From Arthrobacter psychrochitiniphilus (GTDB lineage Bacteria; Actinomycetota; Actinomycetes; Actinomycetales; Micrococcaceae): 64,000 nt of DNA. Shown one piece after another: positions 1 through 9,292 of the stretch (position 1 is the first letter of the stretch; each line of letters opens with the position of its first letter). The stretch is from positions 496,001-560,000 of the forward strand of contig NZ_QHLZ01000001.1 of NCBI RefSeq assembly GCF_003185915.1, written 5' to 3'. The position numbers and the translations under genes are program-made. Below the pieces are notes generated by a model. It worked only from the letters and a program-made list of their open reading frames with translations. It ran no database searches and had not been told where the DNA came from.

Positions 1-812
1 ACGAGCGCACCAACTACGGGGATGAAGGAGCCAACAAAGACCAGTACGCCCAACGGCAGTGCCAAGGGGACCTGAATGATCGCAGCACCGGCACCGATGC
101 CTACGGCGTCCACGGCGGCCACCAATATCTGAACGCGGGCATAATTGCCCAGTGACGTCCAGCCGCGACGGGCGGCGCCGTCCACGGCGGGCCGTGCACG
201 GCGCGGGAAGAACTTCACCACAAACGCCCAAATATCCTGCCCTTCAAGGAGGAAGAACAGCAGAATGAACAGGGTCAGCAACAGCCCCACGGAGAAGTGA
301 GTCAGGCTACTGCCCACACCCAAGGCGCCAGAAAGGATCGCGTTGGAGTTATTCTGCAAGCTTGCCAGGGCATCGTTGAGATACTCCGTCATTTGATCGT
401 TGCTAAGGCCCAGCGGACCGGAGTTGAGCCACTCCTGAATCTGGATCAAACCCTTAATGGCTTGCTGGCTCAGGTCACTAAAGCCCACCACCACTTGCCG
501 ACCCACCAGGAACAGCGCACCCAAAACCAGAACTACCAGACCCACCTCGGCAATGGCCACGCTGAGTCCTTGGGGGACACCAATTTGCTTGAGTTTTTTC
601 ACCAGCGGGCGCAGCAATGATGCCAAGATTGTGGCGATCATAATGGGCACGAGCAAGATCGAAACCTGGCTCAATAGCCAGATCAGCATGGCTGAAACTA
701 TGAGGACAACGGCCATCCGCCAGGACCAGGCAGCGGCCACGCGCATGCCCACCGGGACCATAGAGGTTTCATTCTGGAGAGTGCGCTCATCGTGCTGCTT
801 TGGGGGCGTCAT
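1..812 (-). CDS. AI-2E family transporter (PerM/YdiK type), 3' end cut by window edge
   Basis: The reading frame runs from an ATG at 812 to the left edge without a stop, giving about 270 codons of a membrane protein. An AGGGAAG ribosome site lies about 8 nt before the ATG. Hydrophobic segments cover roughly residues 28-70, 90-107 and 165-190. Near the edge the motif GSFIPVVGA appears; it is typical of the AI-2E exporter / PerM permease family, whose members usually have about 350-400 residues, so some 100 residues are missing. Proteins of this family are thought to move small molecules or ions across the membrane; the substrate here cannot be told. It is divergent from nothing visible and precedes the galactose genes. 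Confidence 0.85.
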   Translation of the reverse strand, partial: MTPPKQHDERTLQNETSMVPVGMRVAAAWSWRMAVVLIVSAMLIWLLSQVSILLVPIMIATILASLLRPLVKKLKQIGVPQGLSVAIAEVGLVVLVLGALFLVGRQVVVGFSDLSQQAIKGLIQIQEWLNSGPLGLSNDQMTEYLNDALASLQNNSNAILSGALGVGSSLTHFSVGLLLTLFILLFFLLEGQDIWAFVVKFFPRRARPAVDGAARRGWTSLGNYARVQILVAAVDAVGIGAGAAIIQVPLALPLGVLVFVGSFIPVVGAL

Positions 813-879
813 AATGTAATACTTCCCTATAGCGCAAAAATTGTTAAAACGGCGTCCATTTTGACCGTTCCACAAAGGC

Positions 880-1821
880 TCAAAGGACGGAGTCAACACC
901 CCAGTTCATGGTGAATCTCTCACCGGGTGCCAGCCAGCGCAGACCTTGACCGGAGTTGAACGCATTGGCCGGACCGGTCATGGGTTCCAGTGCCACGGCA
1001 AGGGTCCGTCCCGGAAAAATACTGGTGACGTACACGTGAACATAATCCACGCTGGAATCGTGCCACAGACTTACGCTGCGCCCGTCCGGGGCAGATAGCG
1101 TGTGCCGGGCTACGCCGTGGTCCGTCACCAGGTCGGTGAAGGCAGTGTCCATCAGGGAATCCGGGACGGGCCGGCCGGCCCGCAAGTCAAAGCGCCCTGC
1201 CACGGCTTGCGTACTCGTGGGGATCATGCGCTCATTCGCTACCAATCGAGTGGCGGCGTGCACCGTCAGGGTCAGCTCCTGCGCCGGGACATCACCCAAA
1301 GTGAAGTAAGGGTGGGCGCCCAGGACGAAAGGTGCTTTCCGGGAGGAATCGTTAATGAGGGTCTGGGCCGTCCGCAAGTTGCCATCTGCATCAAGGCAAT
1401 ACCGCACCTGGTGACGCATCAGAAACGGGTAGCCATGCTGTGGATGGATAACCGCTTCCAACAGCACGTGAGTCTCGCTGACATCCAAGGCGTGGTAGCC
1501 GGTATTGCGCAACAGGCCATGAATGGCGTTGTTGCGATCAACTTCGGTAATGTCCATCTGCTGCGCGTGGCCCTCCAGCTCCCACCGCCCACCATCAATA
1601 CGATTGGCGAAGGGGGCCAGTGTGATGCCCGCCGCGCCGGGAGCAATCTCTTCTAGCCGGTAGCTCTCAACGAGCGCCACCCCGGACTTGTCATAGACGC
1701 GCAGACCAGCAGCCAAAGAGGTGATAATGGCGGTGGCATCCCCGCGGCGCAACGTAAATTGTGTGCCTGTGGCTGCCCGGGGGGCCGCTGATTGGCCGGT
1801 GGTGGCGTCAATAGTACTCAT
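880..1821 (-). CDS. aldose 1-epimerase family protein (galactose mutarotase-like)
   Basis: This 313-residue protein matches the GalM fold family, which interconverts alpha and beta anomers of aldohexoses such as galactose. Visible landmarks are NRI at 73-75, IHG at 100-102, GAHPYF at 168-173 and ALEPMTGP at 277-284. His101 and His170 and Glu279 fall where the catalytic His pair and the general base are expected. The gene is divergent from the deoR-galT-galK operon across a 133-bp gap, which supports a role in galactose entry into the Leloir pathway. The ATG at 1821 is the only good start. A broader specificity (glucose-6-phosphate 1-epimerase-like or another aldose) cannot be excluded. Confidence 0.85.
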   Translation of the reverse strand: MSTIDATTGQSAAPRAATGTQFTLRRGDATAIITSLAAGLRVYDKSGVALVESYRLEEIAPGAAGITLAPFANRIDGGRWELEGHAQQMDITEVDRNNAIHGLLRNTGYHALDVSETHVLLEAVIHPQHGYPFLMRHQVRYCLDADGNLRTAQTLINDSSRKAPFVLGAHPYFTLGDVPAQELTLTVHAATRLVANERMIPTSTQAVAGRFDLRAGRPVPDSLMDTAFTDLVTDHGVARHTLSAPDGRSVSLWHDSSVDYVHVYVTSIFPGRTLAVALEPMTGPANAFNSGQGLRWLAPGERFTMNWGVDSVL

Positions 1822-1954
1822 GCTGATTAGGTTACTGCCTTCACTATGTTAAATGTGTTTTGGACCACGAGTCATACTGCGGAAACCACAACAATAATGT
1901 AATATTTTGTTTGAAACTGTTATTTTTGATCGGTGATGGAAGTAGGGCTTTTCA
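1822..1954. promoter_or_regulatory. divergent galactose promoter region with candidate DeoR operator
   Basis: This AT-rich gap lies between the mutarotase-like gene and the deoR-type regulator and must hold both promoters. It contains the near-palindrome GTTTGAAAC at 1909-1917 and T-rich direct repeats around it, the sort of sequence DeoR-family regulators bind. The assignment as an operator is inference. Confidence 0.35.
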
Positions 1955-2782
1955 ATGCTTGCACCAGAGCGCCAAGCGCGCATCCTCAAAGAACTGCAAT
2001 TGCACGAAGCCGTTCGCGTGGCTGACATCGCGGTACTTCTAAATGTCAGCGAAATGACCATTCGCCGCGATATTGAAACCTTGGACCAGAACGGGTTGGC
2101 CCGCAAGATCCACGGTGGGGCCATGCGCTTGGCCCGGCTCAGCGCGTTAGAGCCCGGCTTTCTGCTCAACGTGGACAAGGCTCTTGATGCCAAAGTTGCC
2201 ATTGCCAGTGAAGCTCTTGCGTTGGTGCAGCCTGGTATGACGCTTGCCCTGACAGGGGGCACCACCACGTATCAGCTGGCCATGGCCCTGGCAGCGGAAT
2301 TGGACAGGCTGCGGAATCTGACGGTTGTCACCAACTCCCTCAAGGCCGCTGAGTTGCTGTATAACCACCAGGGCAGCTCGGATCTGAAGGTCATAGTGAC
2401 AGGTGGAGAACGCACCCCCTCTGAGGCTCTTGTTGGTCCTGTGGCACGGCTTGCACTGCGCAGCATGAACACCGATATTTGCTTCATGGGCGTGCACGGT
2501 CTGGATGTGGAGCGCGGCTTGACCAGCCCCAACTGGCTCGAGGCGGAAACCAACGCCGCCTTCATTGAGGCCACCTCACGGCTGGTTCTGCTGGCTGATA
2601 GCTCCAAATTCCAGGTACGTTCACTGGCCGCCATTGCCCCCTTGTCCGCTGTTGACACCATCATCACCAACAACGATCTCAGCCCGGCCACCGTAGAACT
2701 ATTCTCCGCACGGGTCAGCCATTTTTTCGCCGCACCTCAAACGGGCGCATCCTCCCACCTCCCAACCGGAAAGATCTCATGA
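1955..2782 (+). CDS. DeoR/GlpR family transcriptional regulator of the gal operon
   Basis: The 275-residue protein opens with a classic DeoR winged helix-turn-helix: ERQARILKEL at 5-14 and VSEMTIRRDIETL at about 31-43, followed by the KIHGGAM segment that ends the DNA-binding domain. The remainder has the DeoR sensor fold, a sugar-phosphate-binding domain related to ribose-5-phosphate isomerase, with ALTGGTTTY near 98-106 and a GVHGLD motif. A GGAAGTAGGG ribosome site precedes the ATG. Its stop overlaps the galT start by 4 bp, so it is cotranscribed with galT and galK and most likely senses a galactose phosphate and controls this operon and the divergent epimerase gene. Confidence 0.9.
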   Translation: MLAPERQARILKELQLHEAVRVADIAVLLNVSEMTIRRDIETLDQNGLARKIHGGAMRLARLSALEPGFLLNVDKALDAKVAIASEALALVQPGMTLALTGGTTTYQLAMALAAELDRLRNLTVVTNSLKAAELLYNHQGSSDLKVIVTGGERTPSEALVGPVARLALRSMNTDICFMGVHGLDVERGLTSPNWLEAETNAAFIEATSRLVLLADSSKFQVRSLAAIAPLSAVDTIITNNDLSPATVELFSARVSHFFAAPQTGASSHLPTGKIS

Positions 2783-3944
2783 CCATCGCCACCAGTACGC
2801 GCCTTGCCGACGGCCGGGAACTCATTTACTTTGACGACGGCACTCAAGCCAAGTCTCATAAGAGCCTTGACACGCGTCCCCTTGATGCACGTTCCCAGGA
2901 GAACACGGGAGAACTGCGCTTCGACGCGCTCACAGGAGACTGGGTGGCTGTTGCCGCGCACCGGCAGACCCGCACCTATTTGCCCCCGGCCAACCAGTGC
3001 CCACTCTGCCCCACCACGGGCGAGAATCTCTCCGAGATTCCCGATTCCGCTTATGACGTGGCTGTTTTTGAAAACCGTTTCCCGTCACTGGGCCCGGCGG
3101 TGGGCAGCATTCCGGAAAGTCCTCAATGGGGCACCATGGGACGGGCCTTTGGCCGCTGCGAAGTGGTGGCCTTCACCCCCGAGCACACAGGTTCCTTTGC
3201 CGGGCTCTCCGAAGAGCGCGCCCGCACTGTTATCGATGCCTGGGCGCACCGAACAGAAGCATTGAGCGCACTGCCAGGCGTCAAGCAAGTGTTCCCCTTT
3301 GAGAACCGCGGCCAGGATATTGGTGTGACATTGCACCACCCCCATGGCCAGATCTACGCCTACTCCTACGTCCCGCCACGCAGCCAAGTCATGGCCGCTG
3401 CTGCCCGGGACTTCTATGACGCCCACAATGGTGGCGCCACGCTGCTGGGGAACATCCTCACCAACGAATCCGAGTCCGGGGAGCGCATGATCGCCCAGGG
3501 CCAACACTTCAGCGCCTACGTGCCTTTTGCCGCGCACATGCCGCTGGAAGTCCATCTGACCCCGCACCGCCATGTCCCCGATTTTGCCGCACTCAACGAT
3601 GCTGAACGCGATGAATTGGCGTCCATGTATTTGGATGTTCTACGCCGTCTGGACAGCCTCTATGACTCCCCCACACCGTATATTGCCGCCTGGCACCAGG
3701 CGCCGTTGGACTCTGTGCTGCGTCCAGCCGGACGGTTCCACCTGGAACTTACTTCCCCGCGCCGGGCTGCCGACAAGCTAAAGTTCCTGGCCGGCTCCGA
3801 GGCCGCCATGGGCGCCTTCATTAACGACACCACACCCGAACAAGTTGCTGCTCTGTTGCGTAACACCCCCGGGAGTCCCACATCCAGCAGCACATCCGGA
3901 TCCCTTTCCGGCATGGACTCCCGCACCCAGAAAGCAGGTTTGCT

Positions 3945-3948
<4 letters not shown>
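2779..3948 (+). CDS. galT: galactose-1-phosphate uridylyltransferase
   Basis: GalT swaps UMP between UDP-glucose and galactose-1-phosphate, the second step of the Leloir pathway. The 389-residue product has a zinc-type CPLC pair (Cys74, Cys77) and the family active-site sequence HPHGQ at 187-191, in which His189 is the expected uridylylated nucleophile. The C-terminal 25 residues are Ser/Thr-rich and look like a dispensable tail. The start overlaps the deoR stop (ATGA), and the stop overlaps galK the same way, showing translational coupling. Confidence 0.95.
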
Positions 3949-5105
<1,157 letters not shown>

Positions 5106-5124
5106 GCGCTCAGCGCATCGTCAG

Positions 5125-5167
5125 CACAAAGGCCGCGCCCCACAGTATGTGGGGCGCGGCCTTTGTG
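5125..5167. terminator. bidirectional terminator between galK and the terC-like gene
   Basis: A perfect 20-bp stem (5125-5144 with 5148-5167) encloses a 3-nt loop. A-rich and T-rich ends of the arms (CACAAA / TTTGTG) allow function on both strands, serving convergent galK and the TerC-like gene. Confidence 0.9.
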
Positions 5168-5178
5168 TTGACGCCGGA

Positions 5179-6366
5179 CTACTTGTTCAGGTGGTCCCGG
5201 TGTGTTTGCTGTGCCTGGGCGATTTGCATCAGGATTTCCTCGGAGTCCTTGTGCTTGTCGCGGTACTTAGGCTCCATGGTGCTGATCGTCTTTTCTTCGA
5301 CCATCAGCATGCTGTACACGCGCTCCCGCTCAGCGGAATCAGCCGTGTAATCCAAGTCCAGGTAGTTATCCGCATGGCGGCGGGCGTTATTGAACACCGT
5401 CTGCGCCTTGCCGGACTTGCTCACCAGCGAGGCAATGATGGTCACTGCCAGGACTCCGATGATCACGGTCAGGGACAGCCCCGTGCCGATTTCAAACACC
5501 GGGACGGCCTCGCCACCGTTGATGAACGGCAGGTTGTTCTCGTGCAGCGCGTGCAACACGAGCTTCACACCAATGAACGCCAGGATCGTAGCCAGGCCGT
5601 AGGAAAGGTAGATCAGGCGGTCCAGTAGGCCATCTAGCAGGAAGTACAGCTGGCGCAGACCCATGAGGGAGAACGCCGTGGCGGTGAAGACGATGTACAC
5701 GTTCTGGGTCAGCCCGAAGATGGCCGGGATGGAATCCAAAGCGAAGAGCAGATCGGTGCCACCAATGGCCACCATGACCAGCAGCATCGGGGTGAGGACC
5801 TTTTTGCCGTCGATCTTCGTGAAGAGCTTGTCGCCGTCGTACTTTTCAGAAGTATTGAAGAGCTTCTTGGCAAGCTTGATGATGAAGTTATCAGCGTCGT
5901 CGCCGCCGCTGTCTTCTTCCTTGAGCAGGTTTCCTGCCGTGATGAGCAAGATGATGCCGAAGATGTAGAACATCCAGGACCAGGTGTTGATCAGTGCTGC
6001 GCCGGCAAAAATGAAGGCGGTGCGGGCGATCAGTGCAAAGACGATGCCGAAGAGCAGCACTTTTTGCTGGTCTTCGCGGGGAACCTTGAAGCTGGCCATG
6101 ATGACCAAGAACACGAAGAGGTTATCAACGCTCAGGGCCTTTTCGGTGATGTATCCGGCGAAGTACTCCCCGCCCATGGTGACGCCACCGAAGGCAAGCA
6201 CCACAACTCCGAAGACTAGGGCCAAGCCTACGTAAATGGAGGACCAGATGGCCGCTTCCTTCAACGTGGGGATGTGCGCCTTTCGGATGTGGAAGAAGTA
6301 GTCAAAGGCCAACAAGGCCAAAATGACAACAATGGTAATGCCCCAGATCAGAGGGGATACGTTCAT
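5179..6366 (-). CDS. TerC family integral membrane protein (Alx/TerC-like)
   Basis: The 395-residue protein has about nine hydrophobic segments and the TerC-family blocks EKALSVDNLFVFLVIM (near 75-90) and GGTDLLFALDSIPAIFG (near 203-219), whose acidic residues sit inside membrane helices and are thought to bind metal ions. TerC/Alx proteins have been linked to manganese export and tellurite resistance. The C-terminal 70 residues are charged and cytoplasmic-looking. The gene stands alone between two terminators. I looked for a yybP-ykoY manganese riboswitch in the 104-bp leader and found none. Confidence 0.9.
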   Translation of the reverse strand: MNVSPLIWGITIVVILALLAFDYFFHIRKAHIPTLKEAAIWSSIYVGLALVFGVVVLAFGGVTMGGEYFAGYITEKALSVDNLFVFLVIMASFKVPREDQQKVLLFGIVFALIARTAFIFAGAALINTWSWMFYIFGIILLITAGNLLKEEDSGGDDADNFIIKLAKKLFNTSEKYDGDKLFTKIDGKKVLTPMLLVMVAIGGTDLLFALDSIPAIFGLTQNVYIVFTATAFSLMGLRQLYFLLDGLLDRLIYLSYGLATILAFIGVKLVLHALHENNLPFINGGEAVPVFEIGTGLSLTVIIGVLAVTIIASLVSKSGKAQTVFNNARRHADNYLDLDYTADSAERERVYSMLMVEEKTISTMEPKYRDKHKDSEEILMQIAQAQQTHRDHLNK

Positions 6367-6419
6367 GAGCTGCTCTCGCTAGTTTCGAACAAGGTATGTA
6401 AGTGGTTTCAGTATGTAAA

Positions 6420-6448
6420 CAACGCCCGGTCCAAGGGGCCGGGCGTTG
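6420..6448 (-). terminator. terminator downstream of the Bax-inhibitor-like gene
   Basis: A 10-bp perfect GC-rich stem (6420-6429 with 6439-6448) with a 9-nt loop lies 22 bp past the stop at 6471 and is followed on the minus strand by a short T-rich stretch. Confidence 0.75.
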
Positions 6449-6470
6449 TCAAAAGAAGGGGTGGGAGGGG

Positions 6471-7316
6471 CTAGTTATTGCCTCGCAAGATGGCCAGCAG
6501 GCGCAGGATCTCCACATACAGCCACACGAGCGTGACCGTGAGGCCAAAGGCGGCCGTCCAGGAATATTTGGTGGGCACCCCACGCTGCACACCCTGCTCA
6601 ATGGAGGTGAAGTCCACAATCAGCGAAAATGCTGCCAAGCCGATCGCGAACAGGCCAATGACCACGCCGAACGGGATGTTTGTTCCCGGAATGTTCATGC
6701 CATTGATACCCCAAGGGGTGGTGGTGACGTTGAAAACCATGAGGAAGAAGTTAATCATCGAGAAGAGGGCGTAGCCAGAGAGCGCGATGATGAAAAAACG
6801 CGTCATCTTCGGTGTGGCACGGACCTTCGCGTTGCGGAACAGCACCAAGGTGACAAGGAAGACGCTCAAGGTACCCAGCACGGCTTGAACAACAATGCCC
6901 GGGTAGACGCCCTCTAGCAAGCCCGAGAGGCCACCCAAGAACAAGCCCTCAAAGAGTGCGTAGGCCAAGATCAGCACCGGTGACGGTTCCTTCTTGAAGG
7001 AGTTCACCAGCCCCAGCACCAGACCAATGATCATGCCGGGCCACATGAGGGCAGGAACCATCCACCCCAGAGCAGCACCCACCAGCACCAGGGTGAGCGT
7101 GAAGACTGTCTTCATGATGACGTCGTCGTACGTCATCCGGCCGGTCTGGGACGCATTGGCTGAGGGCTTGCTGTACATGTCCTGCAACTGCTGCGCGGAG
7201 AACTGCGCCTGGGCGGACATGGTGTCAGCTCCACCGTTGACGGAGCCGCGATATCCGGCCGGCGTTTCCTTGAAGTTCTTATTGTTGGCAAATACCGGGT
7301 TTCCACCAAGTGCCAT
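6471..7316 (-). CDS. Bax inhibitor-1/YccA family membrane protein
   Basis: The hydrophobic protein has seven predicted membrane segments from about residue 67 to the end and fits the BI-1/YccA-like family common in actinobacteria, which includes calcium-leak channels in other bacteria; the role here is unknown. The frame extends to an ATG at 7367, but the ATG at 7316 is preferred: it follows a GGAGGC site at good spacing and gives the usual family start MALGGNPVF, for 281 residues. The first 65 residues are a polar, Gln/Asn/Ser-rich cytoplasmic tail. The gene stands alone, with a terminator after it. Confidence 0.85.
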   Translation of the reverse strand: MALGGNPVFANNKNFKETPAGYRGSVNGGADTMSAQAQFSAQQLQDMYSKPSANASQTGRMTYDDVIMKTVFTLTLVLVGAALGWMVPALMWPGMIIGLVLGLVNSFKKEPSPVLILAYALFEGLFLGGLSGLLEGVYPGIVVQAVLGTLSVFLVTLVLFRNAKVRATPKMTRFFIIALSGYALFSMINFFLMVFNVTTTPWGINGMNIPGTNIPFGVVIGLFAIGLAAFSLIVDFTSIEQGVQRGVPTKYSWTAAFGLTVTLVWLYVEILRLLAILRGNN

Positions 7317-7499
7317 CGTGCCTGTGCCTCCAAAATAGGGGGTGAAGTAATCTTCCAACTCTACCAAGCAGGATGCGTAGACGAGACAATTTGTGCCTTC
7401 TGGACGCTATTGACAGCTCATTGCCAGTATTCGTTCACCTAACGTTTACCTAACTCACCAAAAAAGCGCTCCGCTGGGCGTTGTGCCCGTCACAGTGGC

Positions 7500-8216
7500 C
7501 TACTTGTCGCAGGCAATGCCATCCTTGTCACGGTCAAGCGGTCCCCGGTACCCCGGTTGACCAACATGCATGGGAGCAGCACCAGCAGCCTTGGCTTCGC
7601 TGCAGTTCGCATAATAAACTGCCGCTGGCACCTCAACTAGGGGCTGAATAGGCGGGGCTTGTTGGGCCTCGGCCTCCTCAGCCGCACGCCGGGCAGCCTC
7701 ATTGGCCGCGGCTGTATCTGCCGCAACCTTTTCCGCAGCGGCCTTTTTCTCAGCAGCTTCGGCAGCTACCCGTGCGGCTTCATCGGCGGCCGCCTTGGCC
7801 TGCTCATCTTGCGCAGCCTTTGTGGCTGCGACGGCCGATGCTTCGGCGCTGGCCTTGGCCTCGGCGGCGCCTTCTTTAAATACCTGGAACACCACGGTCT
7901 CGCCTTCGGCCACGAGTGCCCCGGATGCCGGGTCATGACTCTCAACGGTCCAGTTCTTTGGTGACAAGATTGTTTTGCCATCAACTGTGTCAACGAATGT
8001 GGTCTCGATCCCGTGGGCTTTCATCGCTTCAACAGCTAGCTCCAGAGATTTTCCCGCGTAGTTTGGAAGGGTGAAGCCATTACTGGCAGCGGTGCCGGTT
8101 GAAGAGGCCTCATCAATGTCCTCGCCAGTTCCACAAGCACCTAGCAATCCCGTCAGGACAACCAGAATAATACCGCCGCACAGCAACTTGGCTCTCTTCG
8201 CCATTTTCTTCTTCAC
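7500..8216 (-). CDS. lipoprotein with PASTA-like domain, alanine-rich helix and Excalibur calcium-binding domain
   Basis: The protein (238 residues from GTG 8216; ATG 8204 is an alternative) has a lipoprotein signal ending in LLGAC, so it should be anchored to the outer face of the membrane through Cys28. Residues about 48-115 resemble a PASTA repeat (LPNYAGKSLELAVEAMKAHG, then a VVFQV strand), the fold that senses peptidoglycan. A long Ala/Glu/Lys-rich probable coiled coil follows (about 117-187). The last 38 residues form an Excalibur domain: YYANCSEAKAAG and the calcium-loop motif DRDKDGIACDK. A wall-associated surface protein is likely; no enzyme activity can be assigned. Confidence 0.85.
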   Translation of the reverse strand: MKKKMAKRAKLLCGGIILVVLTGLLGACGTGEDIDEASSTGTAASNGFTLPNYAGKSLELAVEAMKAHGIETTFVDTVDGKTILSPKNWTVESHDPASGALVAEGETVVFQVFKEGAAEAKASAEASAVAATKAAQDEQAKAAADEAARVAAEAAEKKAAAEKVAADTAAANEAARRAAEEAEAQQAPPIQPLVEVPAAVYYANCSEAKAAGAAPMHVGQPGYRGPLDRDKDGIACDK

Positions 8217-8485
8217 AGTCTGTCCCCATCCAGGCTTGAGCGTTACGAGTAATCGCCGACCAACACCTCATCGCCACGGAATATCAACTTGGGTGGAAAA
8301 CGCCGGCACACAGCAAGAAGAAACTGAAATACGGCGAGTTGGCCTTCATCACGAGCATAGGACGATGGCTCATGTTTAGTTCAAACGCGGGGTTGCGCAG
8401 TGGAATAAAGTTCGCTGAACTCGTAACAATCCACGCACTTACTCGCGGGAGGCCACAGGTGTGCACAAGCGGTGGCGCTGACTGG
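8217..8485. other. intergenic region, no gene seen
   Basis: This 269-bp stretch lies between the PASTA/Excalibur lipoprotein start and the tRNA 3' end. It should contain the lipoprotein promoter. I see no convincing ORF, hairpin or known RNA. Confidence 0.5.
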
Positions 8486-8561
8486 TGGTACCCCAGGTCG
8501 GACTCGAACCGACACTTTACAGATTTTAAGTCTGTTGCCTCTGCCATTGGGCTACTGGGGC
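8486..8561 (-). tRNA. tRNA-Leu (anticodon UAA), CCA encoded
   Basis: On the minus strand a full cloverleaf can be drawn: acceptor GCCCCAG/CTGGGGT, a D arm starting GCCC, anticodon stem ACAGA/TCTGT around loop CTTAAAA, and a T arm GTCGG-TTCGAGT-CCGAC. The anticodon is TAA, which reads the rare UUA leucine codon. Discriminator base is A, and CCA is encoded. The variable region is only 5 nt (AAAGT), whereas bacterial leucine tRNAs normally have a long class II variable arm. Confidence 0.92.
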
Positions 8562-8633
8562 TGATTTACAGGAGAATTCCTTTATGCTCTCGTCAACACT
8601 ACTGGATGCACTGCCCGTCAATGAAACTGCGTG

Positions 8634-9134
8634 TCAGAGCGAGTTGAAAGGATCGGCGTAGCGGAACACTCCGTGGCTTCCGGGTTCATAGTTGGCTAGG
8701 GGTAGCCCCATGAAATGTGAACCCCAGGACTGATCAGGTGAGACGATGCCCAGAGAATCGGCAGGGACAAAACCGAAGCGGGGGAAGTACTCGGCGTGAC
8801 CTAAAAGGACCATAGTCCGCTCCCCCATGGCATTCGCCGCCTCGATGCTCGCGTTCATCAACGCCGAACCAACACCTTGTTTTTGATATTGCGGCAACAC
8901 TGCAAGGGGACCCAGACCCAATGATTGCGCTTCACCGATCCAGGCACGCGTGGTGATGACATAGCCCAGAATTTCACCCCGGTCCCCCTCCGCCACCAAC
9001 GACAACAGTGGCAGGTATTGCCGGGCGGCAAAGAGTTCCCGCACCAGTTTGGCTTCCATGAGAGTGGGGAACACTGCCTCCAGGAGGGCGTGGATCTCAG
9101 GCCTATCCCCTGCTTGCTCACGTCGAATGATCAT
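8634..9134 (-). CDS. GNAT family N-acetyltransferase
   Basis: The 166-residue protein has the GNAT fold signature: LGLGPLAVLPQYQKQGVG near 75-92 contains the acetyl-CoA-binding Q-x-x-G-x-G core, followed by ALMNASIEAA and the VLLGHAEYFPRFGF segment characteristic of the YhbS-like subgroup. It should transfer an acetyl group from acetyl-CoA to a small molecule or protein amine; the substrate is unknown. A TAGACT box 7-12 nt before the ATG suggests a leaderless transcript. It is separated from the tRNA by about 70 bp and appears monocistronic. Confidence 0.88.
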   Translation of the reverse strand: MIIRREQAGDRPEIHALLEAVFPTLMEAKLVRELFAARQYLPLLSLVAEGDRGEILGYVITTRAWIGEAQSLGLGPLAVLPQYQKQGVGSALMNASIEAANAMGERTMVLLGHAEYFPRFGFVPADSLGIVSPDQSWGSHFMGLPLANYEPGSHGVFRYADPFNSL

Positions 9135-9221
9135 CAGATAAGTCTAGTGCAGTAATTTTTTGAGCCCCTCGGCGCCATGGTGCCTTGGCAGCGTCAGGCC
9201 AAGACAGCGTGAGAGTGAAAA

Positions 9222-9269
9222 ACGGCGACCCCCGCCTAGGCCTGTTTCCAGGGTGGGAGGGGTCGCCGT
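9222..9269 (-). terminator. terminator downstream of ndh
   Basis: An 11-bp perfect stem (9222-9232 with 9259-9269) is followed on the minus strand by TTTTT, 24 bp past the ndh stop. Confidence 0.85.
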
Positions 9270-9292
9270 CGTATGTTTCTTAGAAGTGCTGG

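Noticed and set aside
6367..6470. yybP-ykoY manganese riboswitch before the TerC-type gene
   Set aside because: The gap is only 104 bp and contains a terminator; the conserved riboswitch segments are not there.
8339..8647. 102-codon plus-strand ORF across the tRNA
   Set aside because: It reads straight through the antisense strand of a well-formed tRNA and resembles no protein.
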